DNA from: Tamarix chinensis | Lineage: Eukaryota; Streptophyta; Magnoliopsida; Caryophyllales; Tamaricaceae | Reading direction: 5' to 3' | DNA length: 64,000 nt | NCBI GenBank assembly: GCA_030549775.1 | Contig: CM060175.1 | Location: 39,980,415-40,044,414 of the forward strand | In this document: piece by piece, positions 1 through 11,215 of the stretch | Layout: the number at the start of each line of letters is the position of its first letter | Numbering within the stretch: the first letter of the stretch is position 1 | Position numbers and translations under genes: made by a program | Notes under the pieces: model-generated | The model's input: only the letters and a program-made list of their open reading frames with translations | Told to the model about the DNA's origin: nothing | Databases searched by the model: none

Positions 1-91
1 ACCTTGCATTTTATTATTTTAGCTTTCTCAATTAACTCTCTAAAATAAAATTTTCAAGTCTTAAAAATGGGGGTGTTACCATAGGAAAACC
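1..91 (+). mobile_element. 3' tail of an LTR, family-C type
   Basis: The segment ends in a purine run followed by GGGGGTGTTACC, the form of a plant Ty3 LTR end (...GGGG-TNTTACA). The preceding bases resemble those before 58444, which ends GGGACTATTACA. The upstream part lies outside the window. Seen: the terminal motif and local resemblance. Inferred: LTR identity. Confidence 0.35.
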
Positions 92-493
92 ACCTATAAA
101 TCAAGCATGACATGTAATTAGAAAACTAGAGAAATAGCCATGGAAAAGTAAGGCATAGAAGTATGGAAAATGGAGCAAATTTGAAGTACTTTTGAAGAAC
201 TCAAGTTGTGTGGGATGTTGGGGTAAGTGGTGGAGACTTGTATGGCTTGGTGACATAGCCAAGGGGTTGATGCATCTCTTGGTGATGTATCCAAGGGCAG
301 TGGTCTGTAGTTAGGTGACGTAAGAAGGGGAGGGGTGGCATGAGGTGGTCATGCTAGTATAGGAGTGTTGGTGAATGAGGGAGGTTGCGTGAAGGATGGA
401 TATAGCTAAGTGTTGGTTGCGTGAAGGATGGACATAGCTAAGTGTTGGTTGCATGAGAATGTCACACATATATGAGTGTCTCTCATGGGTTTG
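92..493. other. Non-coding spacer, no gene seen
   Basis: I find no conserved reading frame. It lies between an LTR tail and element A. GTTTG at 489-493 abuts the LTR start at 494 and is a candidate outer target-site duplication (see GTTTG at 30976-30980). A short tandem duplication lies at 383-446. Confidence 0.4.
383..446 (+). repeat. 32-bp tandem duplication
   Basis: Two adjacent copies of a 32-bp unit starting GGTTGCGTGAAGGATGGA differ by one T/C change, and the first bases of a third copy follow. It is non-coding. Confidence 0.8.
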
Positions 494-1120
494 TGTAACA
501 CCCCAAAATTTATTATAATTTTTTTTTTTTATAGTGGAAGCATATAATAAAAAATAACTAGGATGTTATTATCATATTTGACATAAGTCTAACCTACTAT
601 CCCATCCTTATGTCAATCACAAGGTAAAATAATTTAAAATTCTCAACAGGATAAAAAGAAAACTAGAGAAGTTTCATAAACATAAATATGACTTTGTAGA
701 TTAACTCCAAATACAATGTCAAAAATACAGACAAAAAGGATACCTTGAATCTAAGAATCCAAAAGAGTATCCAAGTAAAACCATCATGCGGATAATATGA
801 CTCTACACCCAAAATTCCTAATACACAAAGTTATTATACCCCACATAAAGCATCAAAAGCTTTAAAATCATAAACCGGGTCTTCATTGACTTACACATAA
901 ACATCTAGGTCGTTTGCTTGTGGGAATGGGTAATAATTATAAAAAGATAATTAGTACACTATGTACTGAGTAAGGCAACAATATGGTCAAAATAGGAAAA
1001 CACATAATTACATTCATTCACAATGGAAAGTAGTATACATGCTAGGTATAAAATTCATTACAAGGTAAAAACTGGTCTAGATTCATATTATTATAATATA
1101 ATATGATCCATTCTTTTATT

Positions 1121-1345
1121 AACGTTGAGTGTTGGGACCCCACTATTCTTAAACTAATAGAACGATCTGAAGCACCTCGTAGGGACAATACACCACAACC
1201 ACTATTATATTCCGATGGAATAGACTCAACACCTCTCATGGCAAAATGACTCTAAGCCACTATTATTAAATCGATGGAACGGTTTGAAACACCTTTCGGG
1301 GATAACACACCTAAGCCACTATTATTGTGTAGTGTAACAGACCCA
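1121..1345. repeat. Short palindromic boxes in the A LTR
   Basis: Several units spaced about 60-80 bp apart contain CCACTATTAT followed by a GATGGAAC-type stretch and an AACACCT motif. The same array occurs in the other A LTR at about 23760-23960, and related boxes (TAATAGTGG) occur in the B-family LTRs. Confidence 0.6.
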
Positions 1346-2043
1346 ACACCTAGTCCTAACTCACGTAATCTTTTAATTTAAATACTTAATGTCTTATCCT
1401 TACATATGTGATAATAACCATATCTCAAAAGCTACTATTCCCAAAACTCCCAAAACCCTAATTTCATAGATAAGTCATAACTATTCTCATAAGTCTCATA
1501 TAATTACCAAATTCGATGTAAATCCTCAAAATACTAACATTAACAACCTATCCAAAATTTGTGGTCTAAATCTAATATTTTACACATGTGATAATTACAT
1601 TACCGTTTTAATGTTACTATTTCCAATTTAGGTCATTTTATCATTTTGAAGAACTTATGATATTCATAATCACTCCAATCACTCCACATGATCTTATTAG
1701 AATATTTTCATCCCCCTTACACATTAAAAATACTATAATTATTGTATTAACCATATTGATCAAAATGTCTTTATAGATAACCGAAAGCCCTTATTTTATG
1801 AAATTTTTATATCTTCAATATACTTATTTCCAAATCCTCCATTTACCATAATTCATCTTAAATACACTTATTTACCACTTATTATATTTTATTAGTCCCA
1901 TAATACCCTTTTATAAGTTATACTTATCAACAAAAATATAACCTAGTGTAGTAACATCATATCAACACATATTTCATTAGTCATAATCTTTTTCAATCAT
2001 GAAATCCATATTATCATAACATATTATTGAACACATGCATTTA

Positions 2044-2045
<2 letters not shown>

Positions 2046-2078
<33 letters not shown>

Positions 2079-2088
2079 TGATAATACA
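2046..2088. repeat. (AAT)n microsatellite
   Basis: About 14 uninterrupted AAT/ATA units inside the A 3' LTR. Confidence 0.95.
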
Positions 2089-2753
2089 CATGGACATTCA
2101 AGCATTTAACACAAAGCCATAAATATCGACTAGTATTCTTACAAAAAAGCTTTCAATATCTAAGCATGCGTATCCTATCACCTAAGAAAAATTAAAAAAA
2201 CATAATTAGAATTAAATAATATAATTAAGGAGGTTTTAAGGTAATGGAAGAATGAAATAATGGGGAATAACTAAACCAAGGTTCAAAAGAACTATCAGTA
2301 AAACTTATATAACAAAAGGGTGGTTTGGTTGTGGATGTTGAAAGGTGGTGATAGGCTTTGGTGATGGCTACTAAAAAAGGGGTGGGGTGTGGGCTACAGT
2401 AGAAGTAGTTGGAAGGGGATGTGAGCTTCAGCAGAAATGACTAAAGGGTGGGGGTGTTGTGGTGATATTTGTTAAAGGTGGAGAGTGGATTTTGGTGGGT
2501 TTGACTAAAGATAGGGGTGGGTTTCAGTGAGTTTTGCCAATGCTTGGGGATTGGTTGTGGGGAGTTTGGCCAATGGATGGGGTGAGGGAATGATAAATTT
2601 GTCGATAGATGTGTTGCCGCCTTACTTGGACTTGCCGATGGTGGGTTTTTGGTGTTGTTTTTGTAATGACAAGGAGAGGGAAAGAAAAATGGAGGAAGGA
2701 TATTTTGGGGTGAAAAGAGAGAGAATAAGGGTGGTTTAATGCATTAAATAGGG

Positions 2754-2764
2754 TATATATATAA
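2754..2764 (-). promoter_or_regulatory. TATA-like box of A 3' LTR
   Basis: An alternating TATATATATAAA stretch reads TTTATATATATA on the minus strand. The same site is present in the 5' LTR around 25244-25258. Its place in the LTR fits a Pol II U3 promoter. No start site can be proven from sequence. Confidence 0.4.
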
Positions 2765-3226
2765 ACAAACATGTAAGTAGAGGCAGGTGATATTTTTTAA
2801 CACACCCATCACAGAAAAAAAAGAGGGAGTTGATGGGTGATTGTGAGGGTACTGTGTACAGATCATGGAAGGGAAGAATGGAAAGGGATGTCGTGCAAGT
2901 AAGGGAAAAGAAAAATTGGCTAAGAGTGAAATGTAAGGATAGAGAAGAAAAGGGAAAAGGATAAAAAGAGAAGTAGTGTGGGTTTAGATTTAAGTTTAGT
3001 TTAAGATAATTTAGGTTAGGGTAATAGGATAATTAAATTTATTGGTTATCCTGAATGAGGTTTAGGTTAGGAAATATATTAATAATCCAAAATAAAAATT
3101 AGGGTTAGGCTAAAATTTAAGATTAAATAGTTAGGGGAAGATATAGATATTAATTTCTTGATATTAGAATTAGGTTACAATATTAATTACTCAGGAATAG
3201 GGTTACCTAAAATTCAGGGTATTACA

Positions 3227-3244
3227 TCACTACCCCCTTAAAAG
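3227..3244 (-). other. Polypurine tract of element A
   Basis: On the minus strand it reads TTAAGGGGGTAGTGA directly before the TGTAA start of the 3' LTR. This is the position of the primer for plus-strand DNA synthesis in LTR retrotransposons. The same 15 bases occur at the same place in B2 (15103-15120). Confidence 0.8.
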
Positions 3245-4239
3245 TGACTTCATCCCTAAAGTCAAGAAGTTGAGGTTGGGGAAGAAGAGGAGAAAGTAGT
3301 AAGGAAGGTGATCTCAACAGTTAACTCTATTGGAGTTGATAATATACTATCAGGTAATATCCCTTAAAATAGAGAGAACCCTAAAACATTATATACCTGA
3401 GCTGAAGATCTCGAGGTGCAATTCACATATGTCCTTTTTGATCTCCTAGGCCGCCTCTTCTACTCCATGCCGACTCTAAAGGATCTTCACAAGCAGGATT
3501 GTGCTCGTGCTTGTTGATCGAATCTTAATGTTAAGAATCCTTAACGACCTCTCTTTATTAAATAAAGAATCATCGAGCTTGATCTCATCTGGTTTGATCA
3601 CGTGGGATAAATCTAATATGTACCTCCTCAGTTGGGAGATGTGGAAGACATTATGAACTTAGGCCAACTCTAGTGGACGAGTTAGGCGATATTCAACCTT
3701 GCCAGCCCTATCAAGAATCTCATAATGTCTGATGTATCTAGGGCTCGGCTTACCCTTCTAACCAAATCTCTACACCTCTTTGGTGGGTGAAACCCTTTAC
3801 CAAACTCTATCCTACAACTCCAATCCATCACTTTGGCATCTTTGATCTACGAAACTCTTCTAGCGGCTCTAAGTTACTTTTATCCTATCATGGATTAAGT
3901 GAAGCTGCTGAGTCGTCTCCTCAATCATCTTTAGTCTAAGTACTATAGTCTCATTGACATCACTCCAACACAAGGTTGTTCGGCACTTATGTCCGTGTAG
4001 TGCCTCAGAGGGTGCCATCCCTATGCTAATGGGATAAATATCCTAACTACCACAAAAGTCTAACACGTAAGCTTATAGCATATCCTCGAGTGTTTGAATC
4101 ATCCTCTTAGTCTGCCTATCTGTAAGCTAGTGAAAGGCGGTACTCATAATGAATCTTGTGCCCATATTGTAGGTAGGTGTATTGTACCTACTCACCACAA
4201 ACCTCAAATATGCATCAGCCAGCTGATCTACACTCCAAG
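3245..4239 (-). pseudogene. Element A integrase C-terminus and chromodomain remnant
   Basis: Minus-strand translation with several stops matches the C-terminal half of Ty3 integrase. Visible stretches, in order, resemble the IQTLEDML helix, the SIGMAP segment, the SPRYI strand (GPY/F-like) and VHNVFHISQL. They are followed by a chromodomain-like piece (ILLVKIL, stop, SRHGVEEA). Two stops stand where tryptophan is usual, TGG to TAG in form. The N-terminal half continues at 11978 because B1 is inserted between. Known: chromovirus integrases end in a chromodomain that can bias insertion toward certain chromatin. This copy cannot encode a protein. Confidence 0.75.
4235..4239. repeat. Target-site duplication CCAAG of B1
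   Basis: CCAAG directly precedes the LTR start TGAAATACCCC at 4240 and is repeated at 11973-11977 directly after the LTR end GGGGTATTACA. The integrase translation of element A continues across the join, confirming an insertion. Confidence 0.9.
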
Positions 4240-5287
4240 TGAAATACCCCAAAAATTCTAATTTTTAAAAAATATAGTTAAATAAGATTTTATTAGAAAG
4301 AAATTCATTTAATAAATTATTTTTATTAAAATAAAACGAAATTAATTAGGAAAAATTAAGAAGAAATTTATAAGTATTTTAATTAGGAGAAATCTGGGTA
4401 TTTTAGCTAATTAAGGATTTTATTTTAGAAATTAATTAAATAAATTATTTTATTTAAAATAAGAAGGAGAAAATAGTTTCAAGTTAATAATAATTTTATA
4501 CATAATTTAATTGGAGAAAATTAGGGTGTTTTGCTAATTAAAAAGGAATTTATGGAAAATCTTTTAAAAATTCTAATTTAGACTAAAAAGGGATTAAAAT
4601 ATTATTTTATTCAAATAATATTATTTTTAAATATCCCAAATATTTTAATTAATTTGAATACCCAATCTAATTATTTTTCTTTTTCCTTTTCCTTTTTTTC
4701 TTTCTTCCTTTTTCCTTCTATTTCTTTCTTTTTCTTATTCTTTTTCCCCTCCCCTGATTTGGGCTTGGAGTGGCCCAATTTCCTTCTTTATTTTTCTTCT
4801 CCTGCCGCGGTTAACCCGTGCGGCCCATTCCTTTCCTTCTTTTTCTTCCTTTAGCCCGACACTCTCCTCATTTTTCTATTAAAACGTATCGTTTATGAAA
4901 AATGATTTAGCTCGTCACCCGACTGGGTTTCTTCTTTCCTTTCTCTTCTTTTTTCTCGGCCGACCAGTTTAGCCCCTGTCTTTCTTCTTCTTCCTCCTTC
5001 ACACTTGCCCAGTCCTGCCGACCTACACCTGCACCGCCGCTTGCCCTGGTTTTTTGCCGCCGGTTATGCCCGATTTGATCGGCTAGATTTCCCCTCTCTT
5101 TCCTTGCTGATTGGTCTATCATTTTGACCCAATCAATCCTTTATTATCTTACGATTTTCCCTCCCTATTTCCTACGCACCCCTACCCCGAATTGAGTCCC
5201 ACAAACCAACTTCGCCGCCGGCGAAACCAAAAACCTACTTGCCTAATCCCACACTGACCCACAGAACCCTAGCCTCCCTTCTAACCG

Positions 5288-5295
5288 TATAAATA
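5288..5295 (+). promoter_or_regulatory. TATA box of B1 LTR
   Basis: TATAAATA lies about 1.05 kb into the LTR, between pyrimidine-rich sequence and a GC-richer segment. The related LTR at 51470-53879 has the same octamer on the minus strand (52857-52864). This suggests the Pol II promoter of the family. Confidence 0.5.
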
Positions 5296-5984
5296 CCCCC
5301 CATAATGGCCCTGTATCAAACTCTTGATCCCCAACCCAGAAATGCCCGACCTTGCCACCGACGCTTCTTCAGACGCCTCGTCCACCGCCTTCGGCCAACT
5401 TCGCTGCCATATCTAGCCACCAAACTCATCCCTGCACCTCTCTCTAGCTAACCAAATCATCCATCTCCTTCGATTCTTCCTGCACGACCCACCCTGGCTG
5501 GTAGCCTTCTCGACCAACCTATTTTTCTGCATCCGCGCCCTTCGAACCACCATTAGCCATCTATTCCACTGTTTCTGCCGCTTCTTTCACCTCTAGCTAT
5601 GTTCTTCAGACCCTCCTCTACCTTTCTCTACCTTTATTTTCCTCTTTCTCCCTCTCCTCCTCTCTTTCTCTCCTTCTTCCCCATTCGGCCACCACCACCA
5701 TCACCGTGCTCCGCCACCTTTGGCTGCGCCGCCACCTCCATTCTATCCCCCTCCTTTTAGGCAACCCTAAACACCCCAACTCCCACCTTAATTCTCCTTA
5801 GCTTTTTCCCAGCATCCAACTTTTTTTCTTTTCTTCTCTTTTCCCGGCCATCGCTGCCGCCTTTGTGCACCACCGCTGGTGTCGCCTATTCCCACCAGCC
5901 TAAGGTTGAACCCTAAACTCTCTCAACCCTTTTCCCTATTTTTATAAGCCTTAATTTATTTTATTTCATTTATTTGAATATAAA

Positions 5985-6500
5985 TACTATTATTATTATT
6001 TATATTTTTAATATGTATTATTATTATTATTAGTATTAATGTTTTGATTATTATTTCTATTCAGGACCGAAGCCCTATTGTATTTTTAATTCGATTTTAT
6101 TATTATTCTTCTTATTATTTCAATTATTAATATTAATATGTTATTATTATTATAATTATAATTATTTTTATTTTTACTATTTCAAATTACTACTATTATT
6201 ATTCCATTATTAATATTACAACTATTTTACCATTAGGGTTTCTATTATTATTATTATTATTTCATCATCATCATCATCATCATTATTATTATTTCATCAT
6301 CATTATTATTACTAAATTTGGTTATTTATTTTACTAATATTATTATTGGTAAAGGGGCTAAAGCCCTTATTTAACTATGTTTTTGAGTAATGCCTTTTTA
6401 TTATTATTGTTGCTATTTTTATTATTCTTGTTAATATTAATATTGATATTATTTTTGGTATTTTTGCTATTATTATTTTATTATTTTATCAAAAGCCTAG
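5985..6500. repeat. ATT/TCA-rich low-complexity block
   Basis: Repeated ATT triplets dominate, with a run of TCA units at about 6262-6282. The block lies inside the B1 LTR. A related ATT-rich block in inverse orientation lies at about 51780-52380. Bases 6332-6402 are the best match in the window to the foreign 77-bp segment in the LINE at 8731-8807. Confidence 0.8.
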
Positions 6501-6949
6501 TCTTAGAATAAGTTAATATTTAATAGTATTTTTGGTAGGAGGAAATCTAATTTTAGTTTTTCCCTCATAATAGGTAAGACTAATCAAAGCCCTAAGGAGG
6601 CGTAGGAGCGTGCTCCAATACCGGTGTCATTTTAGGTAAGGGGTGCTAAGGTCTTTTGTGTGCTTATATTTATTATGTGCTTCGCATGCTATGTATTCTA
6701 TGTTTATCATAATTAATTATGTCGTATAAGATATGATGTGGAGTTCAAGTATGTTCTTGTGTTGTTATATGGCATGCGTTTTATTTGTATGTGATGATAT
6801 GTGTTGTGACCCTGTAAGACATGCATGTGAAGGTGTTGATGTAGTTTATGTGGGAGAAAGGATGAAAAAAGAGGATGGGAAAGAGGTTGAACGAGGGATG
6901 TGATTTGACCTAATTATTTTTATAATTCATAAGGGAAAGAATAAAATGG

Positions 6950-7600
6950 AGAATTTTAGGGTTTCGCGTGGGAGAATCTGATTTATGATCTTTATGATTT
7001 TTTTTGGGAGAGTTTAATTTATGGTTTTGTATGAGAGAATCTAAATTATGGTTTGGATGATTTTGTAAGGGAGAAAGTAATATATGATGTTATATGGGAC
7101 AATATAATTTATGGTTTATATGGGAGATTCTAATTATGATTTTATGTGGAAGAATCTAAGTCATGGTCTTGTATGGGAGAATCTAATTTGTAGTTATGAA
7201 TGGGAGAATCTAATCAATTGTATTATATGGACAAATCTTTGGGTTTTCTATGGTTTGAATCTAGGGTTTGGTGTAGATGGATCTTTGGTTTCGTATGGAC
7301 TGAATTTAGGGTTTTGTAAGGATGAACATTTGGTTTTATATGGTTGGAATTTAGGGTTTGGTAATGATGAATCTTTGGTTTGGTATGGATTGAATTAGGG
7401 TTGGTATGGATGAATCTTTGGTTTTATATGGAGGAATATTTAGTTTTATATGGTTTGAATCTAGGGTTTGGTATGGATGAATCTTTGGTTTTGTGTGGAT
7501 TGAATTTAGGGTTTTGTATGACAACATCTTGGGTTTTGTATGAAAGAATTTAGGGTTTCATATAGATGGACTTAGGGTTCTGCATGAAAAATTCGAAAGG
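6950..7600 (+). repeat. Telobox-bearing minisatellite in B1 LTR
   Basis: Degenerate tandem units contain GGGAGAATCTAATTTATGG in the first half. In the second half, units of about 45-60 bp contain TTTAGGGTTTTG or TAGGGTTTGG together with GAATCTTTGGTTT. TTTAGGG is the plant telomere unit, but it appears once per larger unit, so this is not a telomere. The stretch is open in one frame (7111-7398) only because of the repeat. Confidence 0.7.
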
Positions 7601-7739
7601 TTGCATGGGATGTGTAAAGTCTACATAGGAGTGAAATTTACGTATGAAAAGTTGATTTGGGATGTGAGGATGGTAATGTAAGCGTTGCTTGGGTGGTTAA
7701 ACACTTTGGATAGAAAATAGTACGTGAAGCACTATATGG

Positions 7740-7910
7740 GTACGTAGGAGACTGAGCTAGGGTTTGGAGTGGCTAATTGTGGTTTTTTTGTGGTTAACTA
7801 AGGTTTGGAATGGCTAATTATGGTTGTTATGGTTAAATAGGGTTTGGAGTGGTTAACTATGTTTTGTTGTGGTTAATTAGGGTTTGGTATGGCTGCTTAG
7901 GGTTTTTGTT
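7740..7910 (+). repeat. GGTTTGGAGTGGCTAA-type tandem units
   Basis: Four to five units of roughly 35-45 bp contain AGGGTTTGGARTGG followed by a TAATTATGGTT-like part. The block continues the minisatellite character of the B1 LTR and is non-coding. Confidence 0.65.
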
Positions 7911-8079
7911 GTATCATGTGTAATTGGTGATTAAAGTGTAATTGTGATGGTAGAATTTATGATTTGTGATGTTTAATGATTCATGCATGTCCAAGACAAA
8001 AGCTTTTGAATAAGATACTTAATACATTAATCACTTAAAGTGAAAAACTATTGAGTCGGGTCCCACCGATGCACCGATT

Positions 8080-10716
8080 AGATCCTTTTGTGGCATTGTT
8101 AGATCTACTTGGCGGTTCTCTATTTGTGGCTCCCATCAGATTATTCTGTGCAACAAACTTGCTAACCTTAAACCGTTGCTGAAACAGTTGAATAGACATG
8201 ATTTTTCTTATATTATTGCCCGAGCAGAAGCTGTTGAAGCTGTCCTCAAAGCAGCTCAATCCTCGGCCCTCCATGGTACCAGTCCTATTAATCCAAGGTT
8301 GCTGGCAGACTTGAAAAAGAAAGCAGAGTTCTTGGGTACAACAGCTATGGATTTCGTGGCCCAGAAAAACAAAAACAAATTTCTATTTTCTGCTGATTCT
8401 AATACCAGGTTCTTTTATGACCTGGTGCGTGCCAAACAAACCAGGTCTTTCATGTCTAGGCTCCTTAAGGCTTATGGTAATTGGACAGGCTCTACAATCG
8501 AAATGGAAACTGAGTTTTTGGAGTATTTTCAGTGCCTTCTTGGTGCAGGATCTATAATAGAGGCAGTTGATCCTTCAATTTTGAAGCAGGGGCCGATACT
8601 AAATTATGATCAGCAATTGTTCCTAATGACTCCAGTCACTAATGAGGAGATTCACCATACTCTCTTTTCTTTGGGGGACCATAAGGCCCCTGGACCGGAT
8701 GGGTTTTCTTCTAAATTTTTCAAGGAGGCTTGATAAAAAGAGCATTGCTCAAAAACATAGTGAAATAAGGGCTTTGGCCCCTTTACCAAAATAATACTAA
8801 TAATAAGTGGGTGAAGACTTCTACAATTCTATTCATGAATTCTTTCAATCTGGTAAGCTTCTGAAGAGGATTAATCACACTGCTTTAGCACTTATTCCAA
8901 AACACCGACAACCTGCTAAAGTCTCAAATTTTCAGCCAATTTCCTGCTGTTCTATCTTCTACAAGGTAATAACAAAAATTCTCGCCACAAGAATTTCTTC
9001 TGTTTTGGATAATATTATCAGTATTGAACAGGGAGCTTTTGTCAAAGGCTGCTTGATGTCTGATAATATCTTGTTAGTGCAAGAACTTCTGAAGGACTAC
9101 GCTCGGAAGCGTACCTCTCCGAAATGCTTGATTAAGGTTGACATAAGAAAAGCATATGACACTCTGTCTTGGGACTTCCTTAAATATGTTATTTTGGGCT
9201 TTAACTTTCCACTTCAATTTGTGGACTTGTTGATGGAGTGTGTTACTAAAACGACTTTCTCTCTGAAATTGAATGGGAGTATGTTTGGTTACTTCAAAGG
9301 GGGTTATGGCTTACGGTAAGGAGACCCAGTCTCTCCTTACTTATTTTTCCTTTGCATGGAATACTTCAGCCGTCTACTAAAAAACTTGTCTGATGTCAAG
9401 GACTTCTCCTACCATTCTAAGTGTAAACCTCTTAATATTCTACACCTAGCTTTTGTTGATGATTTGATTCTCTTTTGCCGTGGTGATGTCCCCTCAGTAA
9501 AAATCCTCCTCAAAGGGCTGGATCTTTTAAGTGTAACTGCGGGTTTGGAAGCTAACCCTCTTAAATCACAGATCTTCATGGCTGGGGTTACTGGTCAAGT
9601 TCGTGGCTCTATTCTTCAACTTGCTGGTATGACACAAGGTTCATTTCCTTTCAGATACTTGGGGGTCCCCCTCAATCCAAGTAAGATTCGAACCATTGAC
9701 TATGAAGTCCTACTTAATGATATTTGTGATCGTTTGAAGTCTTGGAAAGCGAGCTCCTTATCATTTGCAGGGCGTCTTGAACTTCTAAATTCTGTTATCC
9801 AAGGAGTTCTTGGTTTCTAGCTAAGTATCTTTGTTCTACCTAAAGTGGTTATTAATCGCATTGTGGGTCTCTGTAAAAGCTTTTTATGGAATGGAAAAGC
9901 AGCCCAAGTTGCTTGGATAAAGCTATGTATACCAAGAAAGGAAGGAGGATTGGGCCTTAAAAATATTGTTGCATGGAATTATGCTTTCATTAGCAGATAT
10001 CTATGGTTTTTGCAAGATGAAAAGGAGTCCCTATAGACTAAATGGATCCACACACATTATTTACGTGGTTGGTCGCTAGAGGTGTTCAAACCCTCCACGA
10101 TACTTCTGGTTTCATGAATAAACTTCACGGAATTTACAACATAATTTTCACTCAGGAGGGGTTGCATGCAAAAGCCCGTGATTGTTTGAAGACTTGGATA
10201 TGGGGGACTAAATACTCTACTCAACTGGCTTATGATTTTTTCAGGCCTAAAGGACAGATATGGCGCAACCATGATATTATATGGAAATACTGTCGGACCC
10301 GAAGATACACCTTCATTCTGTGGCTAGCCCTCTTGAGGAGACTAAAAACTCGGGACAGACTTACCTTCATCCAAGACTCGTGTCTGTGTTATTTCTATCA
10401 TGCAGGTATAGAAAGCCACGATCACTTATTCTTCTAATGTCTCTACTTATTGAGAATCTGGAAGGATATGCGAGAATGGCTTGGTATTTCATGAGGTTCA
10501 ACCTCCCTAGCTAGTGTAGTAAGAGCAGTGCGAAGAAGGAAAAAAGGTAACAAGCTGGTGACTAAAGCACGTGCCTTGACTTTAGCAGCCACCACTTACC
10601 TTATTTAGAGAGCTCGCAATGTTGCATCCTTTGACTTCAGAGATCTAGACACTATAGGATTGATTGTACAAATTAAACTCTATGTCTATAGAGCCTTATA
10701 CCATGATATGGTATAA
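8080..10716 (+). pseudogene. LINE ORF2 remnant: reverse transcriptase and zf-RVT
   Basis: In order it shows the linker before RT, the KAPGPDGF motif (about 8680), ALIPK, an ISCC stretch, IRKAYDTLSWDF (about 9140), GLR followed by GDPVSPYLF, the catalytic FVDD (9449-9463), PFRYLGVPL, LSFAGRLELL, and a C-terminal zf-RVT-like CLCYFYHAG...HDHLFF. Stops interrupt the frame at 9317 (TAA where the family has Gln), 9818 and 10034 (TAG where Trp is expected), about 10435, 10493 and 10605. A frameshift lies near 10100. The enzyme would copy LINE RNA at nicked genomic DNA, but this copy is inactive. The frame ends at TAA 10714-10716. Confidence 0.85.
8731..8807 (-). other. 77-bp inverted LTR fragment inside LINE ORF2
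   Basis: ORF2 reads ...FFKEA up to 8730 and resumes with the expected Trp codon at 8808. The 77 bases between introduce a stop and are foreign. Their reverse complement aligns with B1 LTR bases 6332-6402, sharing for example GGTAAAGGGGC and AAAGCCCTTATTT, with a few mismatches and one indel. No TIRs and no duplication are visible. The likely origin is templated filler copied from the surrounding LTR during break repair. Confidence 0.75.
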
Positions 10717-10904
10717 GTAAACCTCTAAACTTTTATGGTATTGTTTTGGTATCTTTTTGGTCTCCTTATGGGTTATAGAGCTACCAACTTTGTGGTATGC
10801 CTATCTTTTTGAGCCTGGTTATGCCCAGAGTATATGTATACTTTCAGGTAATATATTTAACCCGTTACCAATAAAAAAAAAGATATAGTGGTTAGGACGC
10901 ATAG

Positions 10905-11215
10905 TTCTATGTGTCTTTGATCCACCGGCTATAATAGTGGTTAGGGTATGTTACCTTATGTGCCTCCGATCCACCAGCTATAATAGTGGTAGATTCTGAG
11001 CTCAATAAATCTAACAACTTGCTAAGACTTGGGAAAGACACAAATTATTTACAGTGGAACACCATGTGTGCCGGAGCCAACCCATCCACTGGTAAGGAAT
11101 AGTGGTTAGGGTATGATACCCTATGTGTGACCGATCCACTGGCTAATAATAGTGGGCAGGAGCATTGTACCCTGCTTGTCTCTGATCCACCGACTATAAT
11201 CGTGGGGGCTTCCAT
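10905..11215. repeat. Palindromic-box tandem array in B1 LTR
   Basis: Units of about 60-65 bp contain GATCCACCGGCTATAATAGTGG or a close variant, separated by TTAGGGTATGTTACC-like stretches. Matching boxes lie in B2 (about 17635-17790, inverse) and B4 (29935-30250), and a degenerate form lies in the A LTRs. The LINE is inserted in this array. Confidence 0.75.

Larger units (their letters stand above)
494..3226 (-). mobile_element. 3' LTR of element A
   Basis: It runs from TGTAACACCCC at the low end to GGGTATTACA at the high end, which read on the minus strand is TGTAATACCC...GGGGTGTTACA. It lies directly next to a polypurine tract. It matches 23133-25739 along most of its length with many substitutions and indels, so the insertion is old. 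It holds a trinucleotide microsatellite, palindromic boxes and a minus-strand TATA-like site. Confidence 0.85.
8076..10882 (+). mobile_element. 5'-truncated L1-type LINE inside B1
   Basis: The insert carries an ORF2 remnant from just upstream of the reverse transcriptase to the C-terminal zinc motif, a short 3' UTR and a terminal A-tract at about 10873-10881. It interrupts the palindromic-box array of the LTR: CACCGATT on the left, ATAGTGG on the right. The endonuclease is absent, as in typical 5'-truncated LINE insertions. No clean target-site duplication is visible. A 77-bp foreign piece lies inside ORF2 at 8731-8807. Confidence 0.85.

Noticed and set aside
7240..7600. Interstitial telomere
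   Set aside because: TTTAGGG is present once per 45-60-bp unit and not in tandem heptamers, so it is an LTR minisatellite.
10905..11215. CRISPR-like array (regular boxes and spacers)
   Set aside because: Boxes are degenerate, spacers are related to each other, it lies in a plant LTR, and no cas genes are possible in this context.
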